DNA of 64,000 bases, taken from contig JAQFVV010006221.1 of the NCBI GenBank assembly GCA_028023455.1, forward strand, positions 6,365,011 through 6,429,010. Direction: 5' to 3'. Source of the stretch: Epiperipatus broadwayi (Eukaryota; Onychophora; Udeonychophora; Euonychophora; Peripatidae). Within the stretch, counting starts at the first letter, position 1. Each line of letters opens with the position of its first letter. A model generated the notes under the pieces. It saw only the letters and a list, made by a program, of their open reading frames with translations. It searched no databases and was not told the origin of the DNA. The position numbers and the translations under genes are program-made. Below, piece after piece: positions 28,101 through 40,100 of the stretch.

Positions 28101-31100
28101 CAAATATATCAATCATATTATTGATATAGATGAAAACATAATGAATGAAATTAATCTTAGAATTAAATTTGGATGGAGTGTTTTTTCTAGAAATAACTTA
28201 CTATTAAAGAGAATATGTCTACTTGTTTGAAAAGGAAGATTTTAATAAATGTGTTTTCCCAGTTCTTACTTGAGCACTTTATAACAGAAGAACAATACAG
28301 AAACTTTGGACCACCCAATGAAGTATGGAGAGATGTATATTAGGGATAATAAAAAGAAATTGAAAGCAAAGTACATGGGTGAGAGAACAAATAGATATTG
28401 CTGAAATCATTGGAAGAATTAAGAGACTGAAATGAAGTCCGATTGGATATATTGCTAGAAGAGATGATAATAGATGGACAATTGAATTCTTAAAATGGAT
28501 CCCAGAAGATTGTAAAAGATCTAGAAAAATATCACATCAGATAAATGGGGTGACGTGGAAAAGAGAGATTAGAGATTGGATAAATTGGATTAAACTTGGA
28601 AGTACTTTTATCCTGCAATGGATCAACAATGGTTGAATATAATGTTGCATTTATTTCTCATCAAATACTCAATTTATACATCAATATTTAATTTTTTTTT
28701 TTTCAGTGATGAGATGTTTATTCATCAACCCCCTCCCCCCGGATAAAGTAAAACAAATGAAATTTCAGGAGCAACATGTTAAGAGGGGAAGGATACATGT
28801 AAAAAGGGAATGGGAAGTGGAGAGGGGAAATGGTGTGTAGTCCAGGCCGGTTAGAAATGCATGTCTTCGTGAAAGAGTCCTATGACAGAGGCTGAGAGGA
28901 TGGGAGTTGGAGGATTGCCCAAGTGTCTGTGAGGAGTGGAGGTGGGGCTAGTTTGGTATCACGGGTTTTGAGAGTGCGAATTAGGTCCAAGAGCTTTTGA
29001 TTGACTGAATATTTAATTTATAAATAGATTATAATACATATGCAAAACGTTTATTTGCAAAATTTATACTATTATAAAATAAAATTCAGACATCATTTAT
29101 TGTAAGTAAATTTTAACCATTAATTGGTATATATCTTATATTTAAGCATTTTCAAATTACTCCTAATTTTTCATAGGTTATCAATCCGCAAAAAGAAAAT
29201 GGTGGAATACTAAAAATGGAATCGTTAATGAAATATTAGTTTATTGAATAATATTATAAATATAGGGGATTTGAACTCAGATGCTTTTTATTTCAAGTAA
29301 CCATCAACTATTCACACTATCTCATACTGCTGATACACATGATCACACACATGTAGAAAAGAAAAATAATCAACAATATACATATTTCGTGCTGAACCAG
29401 CACTCATCAGTTGGTCCAGATTATCATCTCCCACGCCATATATATAATCAGTGCTCAATTTATATTAAGATAGTAAGTCTTTATACTTTAATGGACATGC
29501 TTCAATCTACTCCAATCTCCAACTCTTCAGCCATCCATACCATTGAAAATAATATTATATATATATGGAATATTTATTTATTTGTAGCATTTCTTAAGAT
29601 TTCAAAATAGTGCTCAGATGTTATACATTTATGATTTTTTTTTTAAAAAAAAAAAAAAACAACAAATTCGGCTGATTGATAGTTTAATTTTTAATGATCA
29701 GTCTTTGAGGTGAAACTAATTAATTATCCAATAAGATTAGATATCTTACTTTCATCTCATTCTGGTTTCACTGGCTGTTGACTTTGAAATAATATTTTCA
29801 AATGAAAAATTGAAAGGGTTGATGTGATGGAATCTTTATTTTTTTAAAGTCTCAAACGCATAATAAAAGAGTGAATCATCAACTTCTGTTATAATCTTAA
29901 TGAAATAAACCGTTTGATTAGGACTCAATTGGAAGAGCATAAACCCGACCTGTGTGTTTTTTTTTTTTAAAAAAAAAAAAAAGCTTTGAAGTTAGAAATA
30001 CAACTAGGGATTTCAATAAAAACCAATTAAATAATTTAAAACAGAAAAATTGTCAATATTTTGAATACAATTTCTTTTCATCTTCATTAAATTAGATTTT
30101 CTCTAAAATTAATATTGTTAAATATTAGTAGTAAGTGCACTTTTAAACGAAATCAAAAAATTCAAAGGTGGTGGATGAGGGAGTAGCGATGGTTTAATTA
30201 CTGTAATACAAAAACAATTTTTATTGGTTGTAATTATTTTTGTTTGTTTTAATGCAGACACCCAAATACTTATACACAAGTAAAATATTCAAATCATCAA
30301 ATAGCAAATCCAAAATGTAATTCGAACTCATTCATAAATGCAGAATAATCAAGACTTATAGCTAAATATTCAGTACTTGAAGCATATTAAATGCTTAGCT
30401 GACTTCGTTACTTAAAACTAGTTACAAATAACACTTTGATGTCAAACGTTGGTGGTCGAGTGGTCAGCACAGCTGCCTTACAAGCAGTTGTCCAGAGTTA
30501 GCAGGTTCGCTTCCCAGTCGATGGTATGACACATGGAAAAAATAACACTTTGATATTTAAAATGACTGAGTATTGATTAAAAAAATTTATTATAATATTA
30601 AAGGATGATAAAAGACAATCAAAATATCAAAAAAGGAATAAAAGCATTGAAATGATTTCATCTTTTAAATTCGGCCATAATCTTAAGCTACTCTTTATAT
30701 ATTGAGAGAGAATATATAAAATCATTAGAAAATTGCAATTCTTTTGAGAAAATAAAAATCTTGATAGTAGTATTTATAAATATGAAATATTATAATTATT
30801 TGATTATCAAATTAGGATATAGTTTTCAAAGAAAAATTTAATTTTTTTTTCATTATGCTCATTTTGCAATAAATGCATATATTAATTAATAAATTGTTTA
30901 AATTCAGCTAATACTTTTCTGTTATTCTATAATGCCCTAAGAGTGTGTGGGGGGTGGGGGTTCCTGACAGAGATATTTTAAATGCTTTCTCTGGCTAAGC
31001 ATTTATCACAAAGCTTGTTGAGCAATTGGCAATGCCCATTGTTTAGATCTTACAAGCTTAAGAGAATTGGGTCATGTAATCTATAACTCTTATTTTGACT

Positions 31101-34100
31101 ATTTATAGTGCAAATAGTTTGATAAAACTATTAAATTAGCTGTATTTTAACAATTAATTAATCGTTGAATATTATAATCATGAATGTCAAAAATAAAGTG
31201 GGACGTACTTTTAAATTCATATGTACAGTACAGAATTTGGTTTGAGTAAAACATTGATTTATTTAATTTTTAAAATATTATGATAAAGACTCAAATAACG
31301 TTTTACTTGAGAGCAACGCTTTCCAAAAATGTTAGAAAACGTAAACCTATACCCACATGTTTCTACTGAACCAATCACACCACGTGGCCCAGATGTATAT
31401 TACAACTTCAGCATTTGCTCTATATAAACTAATGGAAAATGTTATATAATTTATATATTAATGGTAACTGTCAAAGTATTCTGAATTATATATATTTTTT
31501 AAAGTTTAAATATGTCAATATGTTATTTACATATATTCCTTACCACAGGCATTAATTTTGAATTTTTTAAAAAACTACTTGTGCGCACATAGAATATAAA
31601 ATTTTATATTAATAATATGATGGTCAGTGTTTATTTTTTCAGTTACATTTATATTTAAATAATTAAATAAATATTTATCATTTGAAAATACTTTCAATTT
31701 AATGGACTTAAAAATACACTAACACAATTTATAACAAAGTAAGGATCATTTAGTAATATCTATTTTAATTATTAATGAGAATTTGCAGTCTGTAACATCA
31801 AAATTATTAAGGCTTGATAAATTCTAATTTTTTTTTTTGTTGTGTTTGGTTAGGCTTACAGGTTCGTTTCCAAACCAACAGACACAAAAAGAATAACTAC
31901 TCAGCAATTAATATGTACAATTTATTAGTACTAAAAATATACACAAGTTAGTTAAACAAATAAATAAATACAGATGATACAATTGAATGCTGATATAGTC
32001 GAGCCAAGTATGGAAATCACTTCTAGCTAAATGATTAGCCTGCCTTGTGAGCTCTGGTAAGACTCTTCCAGCTATATATTTAGCTTGCCTTGAGTCAGCT
32101 CTAATTTGGACATAGGAGTTTCCAGTCTATAGGTGGACTTGCCTCTCTATGTGGACGTCATGATAATGACTAGAGAAATACCTTTGCTGACGGCAGAGGG
32201 TTTAATGGAGAACACATTCTGTCATTCAGGTTAACAGAAGTAATTGGTCTCTGCCTTGCCCCCAAAAGACTGACTATTTAAAGGCAGATCCCCTATCTTA
32301 CTGGAAACATGCGGATTTGGTGCATGAACCTGGGTGCTAGCCAATCAGGTAAGGAATCTGGAATAGTCGACTTCTGAAGGCAGGGTCAGATATGACAGTT
32401 TAAAAAATACTTTTGATGAAGTAATAAGCACTTTATATATTTTAAAAATCTACATAATGATTATTGGCTTCACAAGATAAAATATAATAAATTCTCAATA
32501 TTAAAAATATATGAAGTATATTTGACCTATCAAAAAGACATCTTGAATTATCGTCAATTATATTTTTGTTTATTTACCTCTAATAACAAATTGTAAATAT
32601 TTATTGCTAATAGAAAGTTTTTGAGCTTCATTGATGAAAAGCTTAATAAATTCACATTTTATAAGAAACTATCAAGTTACTGATATAAAGCAATGCTTGA
32701 AGGCTAAGGATAGTAGAACAAATTGTACAAATATTGAATATTTTCTAGAACACATACTTTGGGATAAGCTTATGAAATATGGCACTTTTCCAGCTTACCC
32801 CGATGAATATTTTATATATATAACAAAATTCTGTGATTAGGTTAAATACTTTTCACATTAACGTATTCAATATCAGACTATCAATGGAGTCTGTTCATAT
32901 GGAGGTTAACTACAATTAACCTATAAGCAGTGTAAAACTAATACCGTGCTACCTTATAAGATGTTGAATAATCAAAAGTTAGCAACTATTTCTGATCAAA
33001 ACAATCTTTTCTGTCTTCTTCCTTTGATCTTTCCCTTATTTTCTTTCCATGACAGTGCAATACTCTAGAAAATGGTCTATATGAAGACATGGAATAAATT
33101 TGAATAAATTTATATAAATTACTATTCAGTCTTTTAATAATCACAACTCAAACCAACACTCCTAAGATAGGCTATGAATATGGGATCTAAAGGTTCCCAA
33201 AAGTGCTCAGCCATATAATTCTCTTGAAATTGAGCTTCACTTGTTTGCGTAATGCACAATTTGTAATTTAATGTCTTTAATTACTGTAATTAATAGTAAA
33301 CCTAATTATCATGAACATCTATCATTGGTATTATGAATTATTGATAATACCCATTTGCTGATTAAAATCATTTGAACTATTTTTTTTTCTTTGATATATC
33401 AAAAATATAGAAACCTGAAAATTCATCTTGTTTTATTAAATCCATGGATGGTTTTCTTGTATATGAGAATGATATTACTTCAAACAAATTGGAGAGAGTC
33501 CTTTGATCATCTTTTGAATAATGGTACAAGAATGGAGATGACTTTTTTAAAATGATATATTTATGTAATAGTGTAGAAATTATTCCTTTTAATAACAATA
33601 AAACAGCTTTTGCAGTTTTCTGATTATAAAAGCTAATGGTTTGCATTGTAATTTTTATGAAACTATATACAAATATACAAAATTAGACCACCTGATCTTA
33701 TAGATGCTTCAATTATTCCTGCATATAATTATATTTGGTAGAAATTTCAGTAAATTGTTATTCATTACAGCAAAATCACTTGCAAGTATTTTATTGAATA
33801 GGCAGCTTTCAGTCATATTAGAGTGGTTACCATAGAATCAAGAAGCAGGGATAGTTATAGTTTTTTTGTTGGTAGGCAATCAACTAAAGTATAACTTATA
33901 TTTTGCTTTTATTGATTTGAATAAGGTCTTTGATCAGAGTAATCAAACAGTTTCGTAGTATATTTAAAGTTATATTACTTTTATAATGGTATGAATTGGG
34001 AGAATTATTATTATTGGTTACAAAATCTAAGAAATTTAAAATGAAAACTGGTGTTAAGCATAAAAGTACTACTGGTCTTTGGATGGTTTATAGTTACCTT

Positions 34101-37100
34101 CAGTAAACAGTTATCAAAATATGATATATTATCATGGGGGCATTTTTAATTTGAACTAGTTGAAATAAAAAATGAGTCTCATCTTTTTAGTTTCTACTTT
34201 CACAGTATGCTAGTGTTTGCATTATTAATTTCCAATTTAAAGGCTGATCTAGAGCAGGGTTTCTCTAAGTGTGGGTCACAGAAATTTTAGCAAAATTAAA
34301 AAATTTCTGGATGTGCAATGAGTGACAATTCAAAAACAGTTTGGCAACACTACACATATAGTATTTCTGTGAGTTTATGATAGTGAAAGAGTACTTATGC
34401 AAACTCGTAACTGTGATTGGTCACCATATCCTCACTGTTTGGTCTATGCATACTGCTGTCACATCCGCTTATGCAGTTGAAACTATTGAATATACTGAAT
34501 TATAATGTTTTATCTTGAAATTGTTGTTTTAAAATTAATGGGCTCATTTCAACTTTTCACCTATATGAAATGTATTCTTTCATGGATTATCTGTTGTAAA
34601 CAAAAACGATAATCAGAAAAATTTTTAAATCGGTGCTTTTCAAATTTCATTTCATAAGTTGAAGCTAGTATTTATTCCAAGAAGAAATAGTGTGTGTTTT
34701 AATAGATAAATATGGTTTTTATATTATTTTAAAAATAAAAAATAGGTATTTCTAATGATATAAATGTTCTTTCATTTTTTGTTTTAGTTATATTAATTAA
34801 GTTTCCAAACAGAAATAATAATCAAAACTTTTTCAAGTGAAATATCTTGCAAGGTTGGTTTTTTAAAAATCAAAATTAAGTTCATTTTCAGCATTAATGT
34901 TTATAAAATCAAAACATCAGTCAATTCTGTAAAACATTGAAGAAGCTATCAAATATCCAATATTTACTTTTTTATGTAAAAGTAAACAAGCACACCCCGG
35001 CTCATTAGTATGAATATTGTCTTGAATGAACAGTAAAATTATATTTGTATGTATACCAAAGAATTTTTTGCAAATTTTCTTTATGATTTATTATTAGCAA
35101 ATGTTTTAATTGATACTCCTAATTTATATACCTCTATACCCAGGGTTGTGAAAATATTTGCTTGAGTAAAAAGGGGTTACAAAAATATTTGCTCAGATAT
35201 AAAAGGGGTCACAAGTGCAAAAAGTTTGAGAAGCCCTGATCTACAGAAAACTTAATATTTTCAATGCAATCTATAAAACTGCTTTAATAATTAATGTTAA
35301 AAAAAAACACATATTTTTTTAATAATCAACCGTCTTGATGATTATCATCTTGAGAACATGGATCGATTTAAATATTGTAGGAGTTTTTAAGGTAAAAATG
35401 TGATTTGAATGTTGAAGTGCAATACAGATTCTAATATTTCAATTAAATTAGTGCACATAAAACAAATTTATTGTATAAAAGTTTCACTATGAATACTTTA
35501 TCATCATAACTCAAAAACACTGGAAAATTTCATCAAAAGGTTCCCCATAAAATTCTGAAAATAGAATGATAATTTTATGATTAATCAGTATATTTTTCAG
35601 CTTTCTATATATAATGATGTTGAATCTACTATTATAAGAACACACTTTTTTTAGAGTAGATATATAAAGCAAATGAGTGGTAAGAGATTTTCTAAAAAAA
35701 TATTTTATGATAAATTAGTGCATTATTATCCTAAAAAAGGCAAACTTTATTTACATTGTAAAGATTCTCAAAGACACTTAGAAGGTGCAGTATTGATCAC
35801 TTTTTATTGGAAAGATATCACTGAGAATATAATTCACTGAAAATTTTTTATTTAATTATTGTATCAAAATCCTTTAAAAGGTTTTCTGTAGAAGAAATTC
35901 AAAGTCAGTACTGCAAGATGTCAAATAAGTAGATTAAAGTATTTGCGATTCATATATCGGTTTGTATTCTTATTATGAAAATCACCATTAATCTTTATTT
36001 TTTTATCTTCTTTATCTTTTTTATTTATTTATTCTGGAGTTGGAATAACCATACCCATTTATAATCATTTGCTAATGCTGATGATATTAATGATTAAAGT
36101 TGTTTTAAAATATATGAGTTTACTGGTGACTTCCCAAATCTTTGTTTTCATTTTTTTTTTTCCATATTATTTTCAGTGGTGGAAATTGGATTTGTGAAGA
36201 GGTTCAAAACTTGCAGCTTCAAGGCTCTTTAATCTTTAACCACCCTTTGTCTTGATATTAATAAAGTAGCTGCAGTAATAAATAAAGATGAGGAAAATTT
36301 AGAAAACTATTAAAAAACTATTTCATAAGTAGATTCTTTTCAACTTAACTTTTTTCATGATTAGGAGAAAAATAAAACAAAAAAATTTTCACACCATAGA
36401 AAGAATATGAAAAAAAACAAACAAATTCAAAATAAATATTTGGAAAGATCTTACAGTAATCATATGAAAAAATTTTGTGAAACATTTACATTTAACTTAT
36501 ATGTTTAAATAAACTATAATATAATATTAAAAAAAAAAAATTAATCTTAATCTTGAATAAGGATATGATAAAATCTTGTTGTTTTTATTAATATCAATAA
36601 AAAGATTTTACTTTTAATTATCATAATCAGATTGACATTTTTTTAAAAGATTAAAACTTTTAGCTTTTCCCCTTGCTGTGTCTTATGACCAGCAAGTAAA
36701 TAAATGGACAAAGGCAGAATTGAGATGGTAAGATTATAATTTAATACGAATAATTTTAACTATATACATTGCCTATTGTAGGCGTAATAAAATAATAAAA
36801 GGTCGTGGTGACCTGTAATAACCCTAGTCCTGCTTTGGACTTACAGAGGCAGGAGTCTCTGACTAATAATTAAAACTCAGAACCATTAGATCAGGTTATG
36901 GGGGTTTATATACCCCTCAAGACTTCTGGAGTCTTTTACATTCCTATCCATATATGGTGTTTTCACATACACACAGTATTTTTACATTTCTCACCATATA
37001 TGGTATTTTACACAGTTTTCTGACCCTATAAGGTCAGCTGGGCTTTCCATGGCTTAACAGCATTGCAATTTACACAATCGTTATACATAATTACTATACA

Positions 37101-40100
37101 GTTATTCTTATTTTACATATTCATTATATTTTACAGTTATTACTTTTATTCTACATTATTGTACTCTTATTATTATACAATTATTATTCTTATTTTACAT
37201 ACTCTTATTATTATACAATTATTATTATTATTATTTACATATTCATTATACATTGCAGTATAGTTTTATTCTACATTTATACAATTATTATTATTGTTTT
37301 ACATATTCGTTATACATTAAAAGTTATTAGTTTTATTCTATATTTATTATTGTACTCTTATTATTATACAACTTACATATGTATATCTTGCTTGACCTTG
37401 AATACTGCACCCCTAATAAAATAATTTTTTTACGACAAATTTCAAAAATTAATGCATGTAGTCTTCAAAAGATATCAAAATTAAGCATAAAGTTCTTAAT
37501 TATCTTGTCACTTTATAAAAATATTTTTTAAAAAAATGTTAGTATTCATACAATTTTATAAACTTTATCCCATTCAAGTAATTTATCATAGTGCCTCTAA
37601 TGATTTAATTGGGTCATAAAAACGTTTAAAATTTTGTTATTTGGTTTGTTCAAAGAAAAGGTTTGCCGACTTCATATAATCTGAGTTTTTCAGATACTGC
37701 TAATGGATTCACTTTTATATATATATGATTTTAATATGGTACAGACTTCATTAATTATGGGAGATGATATACTTTATGAGTATTATGCCTATTGCTCACA
37801 TCTACCCTTTACTTATAATGATTTAAGAATTATTTACACGTTACTTACATGTTAGATTCAATATTTTTTTATTGCTTTTATTTCAAATAATATATCATAT
37901 AACAAACTTTTTATTATCAGATTTGATATTATATATATATTTGTTATAGAAAATAATTTTTGTGGGCTGCTCTGTGTTTCTGCATAAATTTTAAATTTTA
38001 AAAAATAAATATTCATTTAACATTTATTTCTCTACATTGCATCTAGTTATTTTAAATTTATATAATTTTTTTAAAATGCTAATATAAAGTATGTATTACC
38101 AGCATTTAATTTGTTTCAGTTTAATTCAAGATTTGATTGATTGATTAATTTTAATATTCATTGCATTGATTTTTGTTTTTTCACGTGGTGTCTATTTATT
38201 TGTTATGTTAGGCAATTCTGGCATGCACGAATGGGGATTCGCTAATCTTCGTAAACATTACCACCGAAATAGAGTAAGTTTTTAAATATATATACTGGTA
38301 GGTCTTTTTTTTTTAAAAAAAAAAGTTGTAATTTTTATTATTTTTAAAATATAAAAGTTTATATATATTCATGTAATATTGTAATACTTTTTTTTGTATG
38401 AGCTCTTTTTTGCCTCTATTATCAAAATGGCGAAATTTATTGATCTTTGAGATTTTATTTATTAACTGCTAATGTTTTGACTTTTTTATATATAAGTTGG
38501 CTTCAGAGATGTGAAAATTTTTTGTACTAAATGAGCTGACAGAAAACATAAAATAAAAGAAGCAATATTTATTGCTAATAACAACCATGCAATTAATAAA
38601 AAAGAAAATAGTGTCCAATTCTCCAAAAAAAAAAAAAAAAATGAATATGTAAATCATTAATTTAAATAAATTAGCATTTGCACTTAAATAAAACAACATA
38701 TCCAAACATCCCTGAGGGCTATGATTCTGGTTTCACTGGCCAAAAGGGTGCTCAGTTACAGTTAACAAACTAAACCAAATAAATTAATATCATCTATATT
38801 CTTTATTACTTGTTACAATGCTTTTTTTACATCTCAGACAGTTTTGATTGCCCCAGCCATCTTCTTCAGAACTTTTACTTACATTTCCAAATCAAGTTCT
38901 GAGGAAGATTGCTGCGGCAGTTGAAACTGTCTGAGTTGTAAAAAAGCATTGTAAAAAGTAATAAAGAACATAGATGATATTAATGTTATATGGATTTGGC
39001 AATGCAATAAGAAAGATAAAGTTGTAAACCGAATAAATCTTTACTTAGCCAATGTTTGAAACATTGAAACTTTACTAATTATATATAAAATCATGAAGTT
39101 AAAATTGATATAGGAAAAGATTTGTATTTATTTAAATTATATCGTAATCGATTAAAAGAGGAAGGGGGCAGCATTTTATTAAAAAAAGTAAATACTATAA
39201 AAAATTTAACAAAAATATTATATTTAAGTATAATTTAAATATTAAATCAAAAAGTATATTCAGTTTAATTTAAACATTTGGCAATTAATGGTGTTGATTG
39301 TTTTCTTGTTTGCATAAAAATATTTTTTTAAATATATGGATAATATGAATATTATTATAAACATATTATTTATATATAAGATTAATTTGATAAGGACAAT
39401 TGGGAATATTAAAAAAATCTAAAAGTATATAATGATGTTTATAAAAGTGATGATGAAAATCTAAATTTAATATTCTCATTTGTCAAGAGTGTGCGAATGA
39501 AAATGCGTAGGTAGAGACCTCTACAGGTCTTAACCACAAGCTTACACTTTGGAAGAAAAGAGGGATTTAAGACCTGTAGAGGTCTCTACCTTCACATTTT
39601 CACGCGCACACTCTTGAGGTTTATAGCCTTAGTAAATATTACTTACGTAATCAATGGTAATCAATATGCGTTTAAATAAGTTTATTCTCATTTCTTTATT
39701 TTATTTTGTAAAATGTATATATTTAATATACATACATGTTAAAACCTGAAACTGATTCGTATATAAAGAGGTTAAAATACAGTAAATAAAAAACTAAACA
39801 AAATAAAATAAATAAGAAGCGAATCCATGTTTTGCAGCAAATATAAAAGAAATAATCTAACAAATAAATTTTTGATATATATATGTATTCATTTGTTCAA
39901 CATATTTATCTATATATTGATTCTTTTATTTAAGAATGAATAGGTTAGTTGGGAAAATGATGAATGTGTGTATATATATATAATGTATTAAAAAGTTTTT
40001 GTCAACATCATGTATCAATTTGCTGCATTGAGACATTCCTATGATCAGTATGTTCTTCCTATTTGTAGGTCACCGACATTTTGCTAAAATCTCATTCTAA

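Larger units (their letters stand above)
23500..28640 (+). pseudogene. RTE-clade LINE fossil interrupted by three insertions
   Basis: After removing inserts at 24012-26238, 26510-27141 and 27715-27880, the + strand reads as one decayed RTE retrotransposon of about 2.2 kb. Endonuclease part (23582-23806): YYILTRKYIF, LNGFNTESDRQLVRCMI. Linker at 26239-26509. Reverse transcriptase (27145-27730): NYRAISLLSVLYK. The C-terminal zone reaches about 28640 (WIKLGSTFILQWINNG-like, with stops). It parallels the better-preserved minus-strand RTE at 45518-47515 throughout. RTE proteins carry out target-primed reverse transcription of their own RNA; this copy has many stops and frameshifts and cannot function. 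The 5' limit is approximate. Confidence 0.75.
10713..38211 (+). other. ADAM intron 2 (about 27.5 kb)
   Basis: It begins GTGAGT and ends TGTTAG. It holds most of the mobile elements of the window, listed separately. Stretches where I recognise nothing include roughly 13.2-14.7, 15.4-16.5, 18.3-19.3, 29.6-30.4, 32.4-33.6, 35.9-36.6 and 37.4-38.2 kb. Confidence 0.8.

Noticed and set aside
33377-33646. 89-codon minus-strand open frame
   Set aside because: I could not match it to any transposase or host family and it lies beside a plus-strand LINE fossil; its origin is left open.
36170-36245. Candidate exon after TTTTCAG at 36170-36176
   Set aside because: The frame closes within a few codons, no donor fits, and it is not needed for phase continuity between exons b and c.
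37063-37263. 66-codon hydrophobic open frame
   Set aside because: It is produced by the AT-rich minisatellite-like tract.
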